NCBI GenBank assembly: GCA_050951925.1
Contig: JBMNJZ010000001.1
Location: 1,426,001 to 1,490,000, forward strand
Reading direction: 5' to 3'
From: UBA1046 sp012511325
Lineage (GTDB): Bacteria; Bacillota; Clostridia; Saccharofermentanales; DTU023
DNA length: 64,000 nt
The notes below the pieces were generated by a model. The model made no database searches, was not told the DNA's origin, and saw nothing but the letters and a program-made list of their open reading frames with translations. The position numbers and the translations under genes were made by a program. Below, in pieces: positions 1 to 9,140 of this stretch; the stretch's first letter is position 1; every line of letters starts with the position of its first letter.

Positions 1-46
1 AATGCCTGCTGCACCGCCCGGCCGGCCTGCTTTTAAGCGGATATTA

Positions 47-451
47 TTAACGTTTGGAGAACTGTGAAGCCTTGCGGGCTTTCTTAAGACCGTATTTTTT
101 ACGCTCCTTGACGCGGGAATCACGGGTCAGGAAACCTGCACGTTTCAATGGAGCCTTATATTTCTCCTCGTCCGCCTCGACCAGTGCACGAGAAATGCCA
201 TGGCGAATAGCCCCGGCCTGACCGGCAATGCCGCCGCCATGCACATTGACGATAATTGAATACTGATCAGCGGCATTCACCTCATTTAGGGGCTGGCGCA
301 CAATATAACGCAGTGTTTCCATCTCCAGATAGTCATTGATATCCTTGCCGTTAATCACAATATCTCCCTTGCCGGGATAGATGCGGACACGAGCAATCGA
401 GCTCTTGCGGCGACCTGTTCCGTAAAAATAATCTTTTTTATTTGTTGCCAT
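47..451 (-). CDS. rpsI: 30S ribosomal protein uS9
   Basis: Small-subunit protein S9, which reaches the decoding centre with its basic C-terminal tail. The 134-residue product has the typical S9 start (YGTGRRKSSIARV), the GGGIAGQAGAIRHGISRAL block and the tail ending in SQFSKR that contacts P-site tRNA. Length and end are normal. It lies 21 bases behind rplM, the usual bacterial L13-S9 pair, and is presumably translated from the same mRNA. Its Shine-Dalgarno is GAGGGAGAATTAGA just before the ATG. Identification is certain. Confidence 0.98.
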   Translation of the reverse strand: MATNKKDYFYGTGRRKSSIARVRIYPGKGDIVINGKDINDYLEMETLRYIVRQPLNEVNAADQYSIIVNVHGGGIAGQAGAIRHGISRALVEADEEKYKAPLKRAGFLTRDSRVKERKKYGLKKARKASQFSKR

Positions 452-472
452 TCTAATTCTCCCTCTGGCTCA

Positions 473-901
473 TCAAAGCTCAATGCTTTCCGGTTGCTGT
501 GCGGTATGTGGATGCTCAGGTCCGGCGTACACTTTTAGTTTGCGATACATCTGGCGGCCAAGTGTGTTTTTAGGCAGCATACCTTTAATCGCATGCTCAA
601 GAACCCGTTCCGGATGAGTGGACATCACTCGCTTATAAGGAATTTCTTTCAGTCCGCCAGGATAACCGGAATGGCGGCGATAGAACTTTTGTTGTTCCTT
701 ATTGCCGGTCACGACCACCTTGGAAGCATTGATAACAATTACAAAATCGCCCGTATCGACAAAAGGCGTAAATTCGGCTTTGTGCTTACCACGCAAAATA
801 CTTGCGATGGCAGTGGCGAGACGACCCAGAGTTTTTCCCTCTGCATCGACCACGTACCATTTACGCTCGACTTCGCCTTCTTTGGCAAAATATGTCTTCA
901 T
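473..901 (-). CDS. rplM: 50S ribosomal protein uL13
   Basis: Large-subunit protein L13, an early assembly protein. The 142-residue product carries the family blocks RKWYVVDAEGKTLGRLA near the N-terminus, GDFVIVINA in the middle and the GMLPKNTLGRQMYRKLKVY motif near residues 107-125. The ATG follows GGGAGGATTCC. It is the first gene of the rplM-rpsI unit, with its own promoter and a short structured leader in the 169-base gap behind the SecDF fusion gene. Confidence 0.98.
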   Translation of the reverse strand: MKTYFAKEGEVERKWYVVDAEGKTLGRLATAIASILRGKHKAEFTPFVDTGDFVIVINASKVVVTGNKEQQKFYRRHSGYPGGLKEIPYKRVMSTHPERVLEHAIKGMLPKNTLGRQMYRKLKVYAGPEHPHTAQQPESIEL

Positions 902-940
902 GGAATCCTCCCTATCAATCTAGCCGAAGCCTTGCTCCAG

Positions 941-991
941 GCGTGCTTAAGCACGCTTTGCCATGTTAGCAGGCAATAATTTGCTTGTCAA
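941..991 (-). promoter_or_regulatory. rplM-rpsI promoter and leader hairpin
   Basis: On the minus strand TTGACA (986-991) and TAACAT (963-968) are separated by 17 bases, a good SigA promoter. The short leader contains the perfect inverted repeat GCGTGC-TTAA-GCACGC (941-956). Firmicute rplM mRNAs often carry an autoregulatory L13 leader; that this hairpin plays that role is inference only. Confidence 0.6.
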
Positions 992-1070
992 GCTGTAAAT
1001 CAAATTATTTAACGAAAGCTGCGAATTTTGTCGTTTTTGCGCCAAATGCTCCTGAATGCTCGTCAGCAAA

Positions 1071-4000
1071 TTATCTTCTGCGCCGGCGTTTATTGTCTCG
1101 TCTGATGCTATAGCCTAAGAATATGAGTACAACAATCAGAACGACAACCAGCAGGAAAAATAAAACCCAGCTCAGCGATGAGAAACTAAATCCGGAACTG
1201 CTCTTGGTCAGTTCCGAGTTAGTTGTCGTCATGTTTTCACTTCCCACTGTTGTTGATGCAGGCTCAGACTCAGTATCCGGGCTTTCAGCAACTGTTTCTT
1301 GGCCGGTCACGGTATTCACAGATGGGTGTGTGAAATGGCTGGTCGATATCGGGCTGTCAGGATCGTCAGCGGCCAGCTGATAGCCGGAATAGGCCCGGCC
1401 GTAATTACCCGGATCTTGCCCGTGAGGAGTAACACCCAGTTTCTCTGCACCCTCTTCCAGCAAAGACCGCATCAGAACATCAATACCCAGCGGATGTCCC
1501 TTATATTTCAGTTCCGCACCGAGGATAACTCCAATCAGAAGACGATCATCATGAGTAGTTCCCGCACCGACCAGACAATAGCCTGCCAGATCAGTTGTGC
1601 CTGTTTTTACGCCATCATAGCTCTTAAAGTAGCTTGAGCCGTACAATGCAGGCGAGGCCAAAACCAGTTTATTGGTGTTGCGGAGTATTTTCCAACCCGC
1701 GACAGGGTGTTTGCTATTAGCCGGCATGCGGTAAGCACTAGTTGTTACCAACTTATGAAAAAAATCATTTTTTAAGCCCTCTTGGGACAACAATGCCAGA
1801 TCATAAGCTGTAGAATAATGGTCGCCTTGAGTGAAGCCGCTGGGATTAGTAATTGCTGTATTTTCAGCGCCTAACTTATGGGCGAATTCGGTAGCCATGG
1901 CGCAAAATGCATTTCTTTTCTCCAGCGCTGTTCCTTTCTGCAAGGGAGAATAGTTCTCAGCCAGGACATTAGCGCAGTCATTGGCCGAATGTACCATCAA
2001 GGCATATAGACATTCCTCAGTAGTGATCTGCTCGCCGGACACTACACCAGCCCGGGCTGATACGGCTGATGGCAGCTGTGTTGCCTGCGGTGAGACTGTT
2101 ACAATTCTGTCCGGATCAAAACCCGGAAGATTAAGTACGGTAAGAGCCGTTAATATCTTGGTAGTACTTGCCATAGGCAGACGTTTATAGCCGTTGTAAT
2201 CAATAATAACTTCTCCTGTTGCGGCATTAAGAACTAAGTAAGCCTTAGCCTTTATGTCTTCGAGCTGCGGCCAATAATCAATTATTTCTGCTGCATTATC
2301 TGTCTGAATGTCGAGATTTTCGGCTGCCGATGTTGTCGTTGATTCTTCGGCTTCAAAATCAGCTGCTTCGGTTTCAAGTTTGCTTTCTTCAATTTGCGCA
2401 GTAGCGCTAATGTCCGCCTCGCCCGCAGCAAGAACAGACCTGGCCGGCGAATTTATCAAGCTGATGGCTGTGAGCAGTGCCAGCAATAAGGCCACAGCAT
2501 TAGCTCCGGCATGATAACCGGTGCGACCCCCTCGTTGTTTCCAGCGCACCCATAACGGGCTGGCCAGAAAGAGCGATGAATAGGTCCCGGCCGCAATGCC
2601 GAACATCATAGGCAAGGCAAACTCAGTAATGCTGGACAGGCCGTATAACTGAGCGAAGATAAAGGCAACGGCAACTGCCAGAAAGGTTGCTGCCGAAGTA
2701 TTGACGGAGCGTGACAGGGATTGGCGAATTGACTTATTTACCAGCTCATCCAGAGGAATCGTCCCACCGGTCAGACGGATATTTTCACGAATGCGATCAT
2801 AAACCACAATCGTATCATTGATTGACCAGCCCAAAATAGTTAAGATCACTGCGATGATGGTTTCGTTAATGGCATCGCCGATCAAGACAATAAAGAAAAA
2901 TACAGCTAGAATATCGTGCAACAATGCTAACAAAGCCATAAACCCCGCGGACGGACCGGACATGCTTCGGAATGAGAACCAGATATAAATAATGATCAGA
3001 GCCGAAGCCAGTAGTACGGCCTTGAGACCATTGAGCAGCATTTCCTTACCGATCAAAGGATCAACCAACTGCGAGGAGGAGAGTTTGATATCGGTTCCCG
3101 GATATGCTTGCTCCAGTGCCTTTGTTACCTGATCCAGCTGTTCGGGGGTAAGTGACTGATTGCCGGCGATATTGAAAGAGATTTCTGTCCTGCTATCGGC
3201 TCTGGAAACCATTGTCTGGGCGCCAACTTCCCGGTTCAATTCAGTCTTTAGCAATGAACTCGCTTCTTCAGGATCTATCTGCCCCTCATAAGCATAATTA
3301 ATAATACTGCCGCCGCGGAAATCAATATCAAGATTGACGCCTCGAATCACCGATACAACAACACCGGCTAAAATCAGCACAGCAGATAAAACTGCGAAAG
3401 TACGCACATGCCTACAGTAATCGTAGGGTTCTTTATGAGGCTTATTGCTTGTTTTGCGCTTGCCATAGAGCCAAGGGTTTTGGAAATATTTGTTGTTAGC
3501 TAAAGAACCAATCATCAGCCTAGTCATCCAGACACCGGTAATTCCGTTCATGATGACCCCCACCAACAGCGAGTAGCCAAAAGACAAGGTAGTGCCTGAA
3601 CCGAAGAACATCAGCATGGCCGCAGCAATCGCTACCGTCACATTGCCGTCAAAGACTGATGAGAATGCTCTGGTAAAACCATTACTGAGTGCAGTAGGAA
3701 GATTATCACCGGCATTAAGTTCTTCTTTAATGCGCTCCGATATGATGACATTGGCATCTACGCCCATGCCGATCGAAAGAATAATGCCGGCAATACCTTG
3801 CAAAGTCAGGGTCTGTTGCGGGATGGAAATAGCAAGCAGAATGCCGGCTACCTGCGTGTAGAGAGACAGACAGGCGGCAAAACCGGTCAGACGGTAATAC
3901 AGCAACATATAGATGCTGAGAAGCAACAGAGCTATAATGCCGCTGATCACCATCACTTTGAGGGAATCCTGACCCAAGCTGGGACTGATAGTAGATGAAC

Positions 4001-4742
4001 TGGTCGCTTTAAGTGCAAAAGGCAGGGCACCGGCATTAATAGTCTGAGCCAGTTCCGAGGCGGATTCGGTAGTGAAGTTGCCGGAGATCTCAGCTTGTCC
4101 ATCAAGAATCGGCACCCTTACAGACGGCAGACTTATTACCTGGTCGTCCATATATATAGCGAGAACATCCTGATTAACCGCCAGGCGGGTGGTTACTTCA
4201 GCAAATTTTTCCCGCCCCTGTTCTTGTAGCTCCAGCAGAACAACCGGACTTTGGCTATTGGGATCCATACCGAAACGAGCCCGTTTAACATCGGCTCCGG
4301 TCAGAGCAACGGTACCATCGGACTCGCGAAAAGTCAGAAGAGCCATCTCGCCCAGTTCTTGCAACGCTTCTTCCGGATTGAAGTCAGCTTCGTCTGCCTT
4401 CCAGGGAAAGCGCACAATTATCCGGTCACTGTCGCGTCCGACAATCACATCACGATCAAGAATCTGCCGATTGTCCAGCCTCTGGTTTATGATGCGGCTG
4501 GCAGCATCCATCTGCTCAGCGGTAGGCTTGCCCTCAAAGCCTTGTGGGGTAAAGATTGCCTCTACCCCACCCCTGATATCAATACCAAAACGAATATCCC
4601 GGGCGCCTTTGATCTGAGTCTGTCCGCCGAGCCTGATGCCGAAAATCGCCACCAGGCTCAGCAGAATGACCAGAATTATTATCACGACAATCGTGCCGGG
4701 CTTACCCTTGACTCCAACTTTGGCAAATGATCGTTTCGCCAT
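1071..4742 (-). CDS. secDF: SecD-SecF-D-Ala-D-Ala carboxypeptidase fusion
   Basis: One 1223-codon frame joins three proteins. Residues about 1-420 are SecD (DIRGGVEAIF after the first helix) and about 430-738 are SecF (DIDFRGGSIINYAY, then the RND-type helices); together they use the proton gradient to help SecYEG export proteins. After SecF's usual end (LWVRWKQRGG) there is no stop: a hydrophobic stretch (about 745-765) leads into a serine-type peptidase of the PBP5/DacF family with SxxK (STTK, about 858), SxN (SAN) and KTG (about 1046). A final helix (about 1190-1212) precedes a basic tail. The topology is coherent: SecF ends inside, the peptidase is outside, the tail inside. A possible internal GTG start with a GGAG site lies just before the peptidase, so some could be made separately. 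Confidence 0.9.
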   Translation of the reverse strand: MAKRSFAKVGVKGKPGTIVVIIILVILLSLVAIFGIRLGGQTQIKGARDIRFGIDIRGGVEAIFTPQGFEGKPTAEQMDAASRIINQRLDNRQILDRDVIVGRDSDRIIVRFPWKADEADFNPEEALQELGEMALLTFRESDGTVALTGADVKRARFGMDPNSQSPVVLLELQEQGREKFAEVTTRLAVNQDVLAIYMDDQVISLPSVRVPILDGQAEISGNFTTESASELAQTINAGALPFALKATSSSTISPSLGQDSLKVMVISGIIALLLLSIYMLLYYRLTGFAACLSLYTQVAGILLAISIPQQTLTLQGIAGIILSIGMGVDANVIISERIKEELNAGDNLPTALSNGFTRAFSSVFDGNVTVAIAAAMLMFFGSGTTLSFGYSLLVGVIMNGITGVWMTRLMIGSLANNKYFQNPWLYGKRKTSNKPHKEPYDYCRHVRTFAVLSAVLILAGVVVSVIRGVNLDIDFRGGSIINYAYEGQIDPEEASSLLKTELNREVGAQTMVSRADSRTEISFNIAGNQSLTPEQLDQVTKALEQAYPGTDIKLSSSQLVDPLIGKEMLLNGLKAVLLASALIIIYIWFSFRSMSGPSAGFMALLALLHDILAVFFFIVLIGDAINETIIAVILTILGWSINDTIVVYDRIRENIRLTGGTIPLDELVNKSIRQSLSRSVNTSAATFLAVAVAFIFAQLYGLSSITEFALPMMFGIAAGTYSSLFLASPLWVRWKQRGGRTGYHAGANAVALLLALLTAISLINSPARSVLAAGEADISATAQIEESKLETEAADFEAEESTTTSAAENLDIQTDNAAEIIDYWPQLEDIKAKAYLVLNAATGEVIIDYNGYKRLPMASTTKILTALTVLNLPGFDPDRIVTVSPQATQLPSAVSARAGVVSGEQITTEECLYALMVHSANDCANVLAENYSPLQKGTALEKRNAFCAMATEFAHKLGAENTAITNPSGFTQGDHYSTAYDLALLSQEGLKNDFFHKLVTTSAYRMPANSKHPVAGWKILRNTNKLVLASPALYGSSYFKSYDGVKTGTTDLAGYCLVGAGTTHDDRLLIGVILGAELKYKGHPLGIDVLMRSLLEEGAEKLGVTPHGQDPGNYGRAYSGYQLAADDPDSPISTSHFTHPSVNTVTGQETVAESPDTESEPASTTVGSENMTTTNSELTKSSSGFSFSSLSWVLFFLLVVVLIVVLIFLGYSIRRDNKRRRRR

Positions 4743-4789
4743 TTTTGCGCCTTCCCCGAACTATTTATGAATCATAATATGTTCAGATA

Positions 4790-4818
4790 ATTATAGATAT
4801 TCGCGCAAGTCATGGCAA
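4790..4818 (-). promoter_or_regulatory. promoter of the secDF fusion gene
   Basis: Minus-strand TTGCCA (4813-4818), a 17-base spacer and TATAAT (4790-4795) stand about 48 bases before the start codon, which follows GGGGAAGGCGC. An imperfect hairpin between metQ and this promoter (arms near 4815 and 4870) lacks a T-tract, so metQ termination is unclear. Confidence 0.65.
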
Positions 4819-4894
4819 ATCAGATCAAATCTTTAATTTAGCGATATAGATACTTTAGTATCTGATCTTTGCCAATCAGCAACGCTACACAGGC

Positions 4895-5731
4895 TTAACC
4901 TACCTTTTCGCCCTTGGCATTGGTAAAGGCAGGCACCACAGAGCCATCATAGGTTTCTTCAATAAATTTCTTCACCTTTTCCGTCTGCAGAGCAGCTATC
5001 AGCTTCTGGAATTTTTCAGCCTCCAGCTCCTCGGTACGGACAGCGATAATATTGACATAAGGCGATTCGGCACCTTCAATTGCCAGCGCATCCTTGACCG
5101 GATTCAGACCGTGCTGGATAGCATAATTGCCGTTAATAACTGCAATCGCGGCATCACCATAGACAGTCGGGATTGCTGCGGCTTCCAAAGCCGTAAACTT
5201 CAGATTCAGACGATTCTCTGTCACATCCTTCTCCGTGGCAGTTACACTATCCACGCCGAGTTTGATAAGACCCTGGGCTTGCAACAGTAACAGAGCACGG
5301 CCACAGTTAGTAGTATCGTTGGGAATCATGACCTCATCACCGTCTTTGAGTTCATCCAGAGACTTCAAGCTCTTGGAATAAATGCCCATTGGCTCAATAT
5401 GAATACCGCCCAGATTGGACAGTTTCAGATCGCGCTCGGCAATAAACTCCTCAAAATACGGAATATGCTGAAAGAAATTGGCATCAATCTCTTTTTCCGC
5501 CAAATCTATATTGGGCTGGACATAATCCGAGTACTCTTTGATAGTAACTTTGACACCATCTTTTTGCAGATCTTCCACAACCTGCTTGACAATGTCCGCA
5601 TGGGGCGATGGTGAGACACCGATCACGATCTCATCGTCTTTGGTTTCTTTTTTACTGCAGGAAGCACCTATCACTGCCGTAAAGGACAGAATAAATACTA
5701 ATACCAAAATCAGAACATTTTTCTTTTTCAT
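4895..5731 (-). CDS. metQ: methionine ABC transporter substrate-binding lipoprotein
   Basis: Extracellular receptor of the MetNIQ methionine importer (NlpA family). The 278-residue precursor has a lysine-rich N-region, a hydrophobic core and a lipobox ending in GASC (Cys25), so it is a membrane-anchored lipoprotein. Family signatures include GVSPSPHADIV, the DANFFQHIPYFEEF block and VIPNDTTNCGRALLLLQ. Translation starts at an ATG behind GAGG. It is the last gene of metN-metI-metQ, 54 bases after metI, and should follow the attenuator upstream of metN. Confidence 0.95.
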   Translation of the reverse strand: MKKKNVLILVLVFILSFTAVIGASCSKKETKDDEIVIGVSPSPHADIVKQVVEDLQKDGVKVTIKEYSDYVQPNIDLAEKEIDANFFQHIPYFEEFIAERDLKLSNLGGIHIEPMGIYSKSLKSLDELKDGDEVMIPNDTTNCGRALLLLQAQGLIKLGVDSVTATEKDVTENRLNLKFTALEAAAIPTVYGDAAIAVINGNYAIQHGLNPVKDALAIEGAESPYVNIIAVRTEELEAEKFQKLIAALQTEKVKKFIEETYDGSVVPAFTNAKGEKVG

Positions 5732-5785
5732 TTTTTCAACCTCACAATAATAATTTTTGCGTCTGATGAGCTCAGACCTTAATTT

Positions 5786-6424
5786 TTATCTATGGTCAAT
5801 CGCTCTGCTAAGAGCGTTACCAAGCAATTGAACTATTTGCACTAAGGCCACGATCATAAGAACTGCAATCACTAACTTCTCCGTGTGCCGATTATACAAG
5901 CCCCAGCGAATAGCCAGATCGCCTAATCCGCCGCCGCCAACCACACCAGCCATAGCCGAATAACCGATAATATTGATAACGGTTGTGGTCATGCCTTTGA
6001 TCAGGGCCGGCAAAGACTCCGGCACTAACACTCTCGTAATCAGCTTGGGGATCGACGTGCCCATTGCCAGAGCTGCTTCAATCACACCGGTTCCTACTTC
6101 ATTGATGCTTGTCTCCATAATGCGCGCAATGAAAGGAATTGCTGATAGTGTCAGTGATACTGTCATAGCCGGCGTACCGGAAGAACGACCTGTCAGAAGC
6201 TCTGACAAAGGTCTAAAGACCACAATCAGAATAATGAACGGAAACGAACGGAACAAATTGATGATGACGTCCATTATTCGATACAGTTTAGGCCGAGGCA
6301 CAATCCCGTCCGGATGGGTCAATACCAGCACAATGCCCAGAGGAAGTCCGATCGCAATCGAAAAGAAACTGGACAATCCAACCATAACCAGGGTTTCGTT
6401 TAAGCCCTGTAAATAATCACCCAT
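5786..6424 (-). CDS. metI: methionine ABC transporter permease
   Basis: Membrane subunit of MetNIQ with about five helices. The EAA-type coupling loop (EAALAMGTSIPKLITRVLVPESLPALIKG) that docks onto the ATPase lies near residues 135-165. The chosen ATG at 6424 follows GGAGG by eight bases, a site inside the end of metN; an in-frame GTG three codons earlier overlaps the metN stop. Length (about 212 residues) is normal for MetI. Confidence 0.94.
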   Translation of the reverse strand: MGDYLQGLNETLVMVGLSSFFSIAIGLPLGIVLVLTHPDGIVPRPKLYRIMDVIINLFRSFPFIILIVVFRPLSELLTGRSSGTPAMTVSLTLSAIPFIARIMETSINEVGTGVIEAALAMGTSIPKLITRVLVPESLPALIKGMTTTVINIIGYSAMAGVVGGGGLGDLAIRWGLYNRHTEKLVIAVLMIVALVQIVQLLGNALSRAIDHR

Positions 6425-6429
6425 TATTA

Positions 6430-7494
6430 TCACCTCCCCCCGACTATCGAATTAACTTGAACGGCAAGCTGCTCTGCGCCGGCTTCCGGCTCAATTTTCT
6501 TAATATGTACATTCATTGAACGCAAATAAGCGAGCGCCTCAACTACTTTAGCCGGATCCTCCTCGCTAAAAGTAACTGCCAGCCAGCCCAGCTGCTCATC
6601 CTGCAGAACATTGATATCACCAGCCAGCAAATTGATATCCAGCCCGAACTTTCTGGACAGTTCAGAAATCAGCGGCCTGGCCACTTCGCTCCCGGAAAAG
6701 CCCAGTCTGTAAACATCAGCTTTGACGAAGGCGCCCAACTGCGAGAGCGGTCTCTCTTCGTCCAGGCTGCGGATCAGAGCTACCGTCCGCGGGTGCTTCG
6801 GCTCTAAGAACAGCTCCCTTACCGTGTTCTCCTCAATAATCTGTCCGTCTTCCATTACGGCAATCCGGTCACATATGCGGCGAGCCACCTCCATCTGATG
6901 CGTAATCATCACTATGGAGATCTTAAGCTCATCAACCGTCTTGCGCAGCAAATCCAGAATCAGGATTGAAGTTGCCGGGTCCAGAGCAGAAGTACCTTCA
7001 TCCGACAGCAGCAATTTGGGAGAAGTTGCCAAAGCGCGAGCAATCGCAACTCTTTGTTTTTGTCCGCCGGACAGCTCAGACGGATAGGCTTTAACCTTGT
7101 CCGAAAGCTCTACAAAACCCAGAAGCTCTTCAACTCTGCGGGCGACTTCCGCTTTGCCCTTGCCTTGCAGCTCCAGAGGATAGGCAATATTATCCTTTAC
7201 GGTCTTCTGGGCAAACAGATTAAAGTGCTGGAATATCATGCCTATCTGCCGTCTCTTTGCTCTCAGTTCTTGCGGAGAAAGCAATGTCAAATCCACACCT
7301 TCAAAAAAGACTTTGCCGCTGTCCGGCTTCTCCAGCATATTGATACAGCGGATTAAGGTCGATTTCCCTGCTCCGGATAAACCGATCAAACCATAGATTT
7401 CACCCGGCGCCACTCTAAAAGACACATTCTTCACAGCCTCGATATCACCCTCCGGTGTTTGGAAGCTTTTATTTATTTCTCTTAACTCCAGCAT
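6430..7494 (-). CDS. metN: methionine ABC transporter ATPase
   Basis: ATP-binding subunit of the methionine importer. Visible motifs are Walker A GLSGAGKS, the Q-loop region, the signature LSGGQKQR, Walker B LLLSDEGTSALDP (usually DEAT) and a switch histidine in MITHQ. The last 80 residues match the NIL domain that binds methionine and causes transinhibition. The open frame extends 25 codons further upstream, but the ATG at 7494 sits right after GCGGAGGAGAG and opens the family's normal MLELREINKSF. Expression is probably set by the leader described at 7565-7785. Confidence 0.95.
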   Translation of the reverse strand: MLELREINKSFQTPEGDIEAVKNVSFRVAPGEIYGLIGLSGAGKSTLIRCINMLEKPDSGKVFFEGVDLTLLSPQELRAKRRQIGMIFQHFNLFAQKTVKDNIAYPLELQGKGKAEVARRVEELLGFVELSDKVKAYPSELSGGQKQRVAIARALATSPKLLLSDEGTSALDPATSILILDLLRKTVDELKISIVMITHQMEVARRICDRIAVMEDGQIIEENTVRELFLEPKHPRTVALIRSLDEERPLSQLGAFVKADVYRLGFSGSEVARPLISELSRKFGLDINLLAGDINVLQDEQLGWLAVTFSEEDPAKVVEALAYLRSMNVHIKKIEPEAGAEQLAVQVNSIVGGR

Positions 7495-7564
7495 CTCTCC
7501 TCCGCTGAACCATTCTTCATTCCGCCGATTCCCGGCTATTCCCGCCCTCATCGCCGCTTTCCCA

Positions 7565-7598
7565 AACAAAACAAAAAGGGAAGCACTCGCTTCCCTCC
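7565..7598 (-). terminator. attenuator terminator upstream of metN
   Basis: Minus strand: GGGAAGC (7589-7595), loop GAGT, GCTTCCC (7578-7584), then TTTTTGTTTTGT. It lies between the Met-rich leader peptide and metN. The 5' arm (7587-7594) can instead pair perfectly over eight bases with 7636-7643 in the last codons of the leader peptide, so terminator and antiterminator exclude each other. Confidence 0.85.
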
Positions 7599-7620
7599 CA
7601 CAGACCGGATCTATTCCGAC

Positions 7621-7716
7621 TTATTGCATGAAGAAGGAAGCGAAGACAGGGCCGGGCATCATCATAGCTCTGGACATAGCTGGAGCAAAATCAGATTTCA
7701 GATTCAACACGGTCAT
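7621..7716 (-). CDS. Met-rich leader peptide of the metNIQ operon
   Basis: A 31-codon reading frame starts at an ATG at 7716 behind AAGAAAGGAAG (six bases away) and ends with TAA. Six codons are Met, with the centre AMSRAMMMPGP (codons 13-23) holding four, three of them consecutive. It sits between a strong promoter and an intrinsic terminator, all in the gap before metN. The design is that of an amino-acid attenuation leader: a ribosome stalled at the Met run would leave codons 26-28 (GCTTCC) free to block the terminator; a ribosome reaching the stop covers them. No protein function is expected. It is too short for ordinary gene finders. Confidence 0.75.
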   Translation of the reverse strand: MTVLNLKSDFAPAMSRAMMMPGPVFASFFMQ

Positions 7717-7756
7717 CTCGGCTTCCTTTCTTGAATATTTTTTCAACTATTTGGAA

Positions 7757-7785
7757 ATTTTAGCTTTAACCTGCCCCCCTGTCAA
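7757..7785 (-). promoter_or_regulatory. metNIQ operon promoter
   Basis: Minus-strand TTGACA (7780-7785), exactly 17 bases, then TAAAAT (7757-7762). The expected start near 7750 gives a transcript of about 35 bases before the leader-peptide ATG. The promoter lies directly behind the lysA stop codon, so metNIQ has its own transcription start. Confidence 0.75.
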
Positions 7786-7797
7786 GCCCTGAATCAA

Positions 7798-9108
7798 CTA
7801 AATATAAAAATATCTTTCCACATCATTTCTGATTAAATCATCATAGCTTTGCCTCTTAACCGCAAGTCGGCATTCACCGTTTTTTGCGAAGACAACAGCA
7901 GGCTTTTTCATTCCGTTGTAGTTGGAACTCATGGAATAGTTATAGGCGCCGGTAGAGGGAATGACTAAAATATCTCCGGGACTTGCTTCGGGAAGCTTTA
8001 TACTTTTAATTAAAATGTCTCCTGTTTCACAGAGTTTTCCTGCTACTGTATACTCCTGAACAGGTTCATCATTTATCTTGTTGGCTATTCCCGCCTCATA
8101 TTCGGCCTGATAAAGAGCGTGACGGGGGTTGTCCGTCATACCGCCATCTACAAATAAATACCGGCGCCCCGTGATGGTTTCTTTGATGCTTCCAATGGTA
8201 TAAATTGTGGAACCGAAATCATTTATTAAAGACCTGCCCGGCTCAATACTTATAATTTCTACATCGAAATCCAAAGAACTTAATTTTTCTTCTATTGTGT
8301 GAACATATTTTTTCAAAAACTGAGACAAGTCGAAAGGCCGATCTTTTTCTGTGTAATAAACTCCAAAGCCGCCACCAAGATTAATTTCTTTAATATCTAA
8401 ATCCAGCTTGGTCTCAATATCGTGGGCAAACTGAATCATGGCCAGGGCAGCTGCAAAGAAAAATTTTTCATCAAATATTTGGGATCCTATATGACAATGA
8501 ATACCCCTGAAGTCTACATATTCATCATTATTTATCTCTTCTATCAACTCTTGAGTTTTTTCATTAAAGATGCTCATGCCAAATTTGGAATCATGCTTTG
8601 CGGTCTGGATATACCTATGGGTTTCAGCTTCAATTCCCGGATTTACCCTTAGAAGAATTGACACCTTCACCCGGTCCCTATTTGCTATCTTGGAAATCAA
8701 CCGGTATTCATATTCATTGTCAGCTACAACTGTTCCCACATCGCCGGATATGGCAAATTCCAGTTCTTCATATAATTTGTTATTCCCGTGACAGTAGATT
8801 CTTTCCGGAACCATCCCGCCCTTTAATGCTGTATATAACTCGCCGCCGCTTACCACATCTATATATAGGCCTAATTCTGCTGCCAAATTGACCATATATA
8901 AATTTGTAAAGGCCTTGGATGCATAAATCACCCTGGTTTCAAATTTGTCCGACTGGAAATTATCTAAAAAGATTTGAGTTTTTTCTTTAAAACCCTCTTC
9001 GTCAACAATATACAAAGGCGTTCCGAATTCCTCCCTGAGTCTTTCCACGCCTACGCCTCCAATGTAGAGTTCATTGTTTCTGGCCTCCATCGTTCCAAAA
9101 AATTTCAC
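7798..9108 (-). CDS. lysA: diaminopimelate decarboxylase
   Basis: PLP enzyme making L-lysine from meso-diaminopimelate, the last step of lysine synthesis. Fold-type III signatures are seen: the PLP lysine in YASKAF, HCHIGSQ, the glycine loop INLGGGFGVYY, EPGRSL and the C-terminal CETGDIL and GAYNYSMSSNYN blocks. The frame is open to an ATG at 9141, but that falls inside a terminator hairpin; the GTG at 9108 follows AAGGGAG by eight bases and is the better start (436 residues). The nearest upstream gene on this strand is the GlmU-like gene, separated by a terminator-like hairpin. Confidence 0.93.
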   Translation of the reverse strand: MKFFGTMEARNNELYIGGVGVERLREEFGTPLYIVDEEGFKEKTQIFLDNFQSDKFETRVIYASKAFTNLYMVNLAAELGLYIDVVSGGELYTALKGGMVPERIYCHGNNKLYEELEFAISGDVGTVVADNEYEYRLISKIANRDRVKVSILLRVNPGIEAETHRYIQTAKHDSKFGMSIFNEKTQELIEEINNDEYVDFRGIHCHIGSQIFDEKFFFAAALAMIQFAHDIETKLDLDIKEINLGGGFGVYYTEKDRPFDLSQFLKKYVHTIEEKLSSLDFDVEIISIEPGRSLINDFGSTIYTIGSIKETITGRRYLFVDGGMTDNPRHALYQAEYEAGIANKINDEPVQEYTVAGKLCETGDILIKSIKLPEASPGDILVIPSTGAYNYSMSSNYNGMKKPAVVFAKNGECRLAVKRQSYDDLIRNDVERYFYI

Positions 9109-9140
9109 TGAATACACTCCCTTGAAATTACGATTAAACA

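Noticed and set aside
7495..7797. SAM riboswitch (S-box) or T-box upstream of metN
   Set aside because: I looked for the S-box conserved core and the T-box AGGGTGGNACCGCG; neither is there. The space is filled by a leader peptide and terminator.
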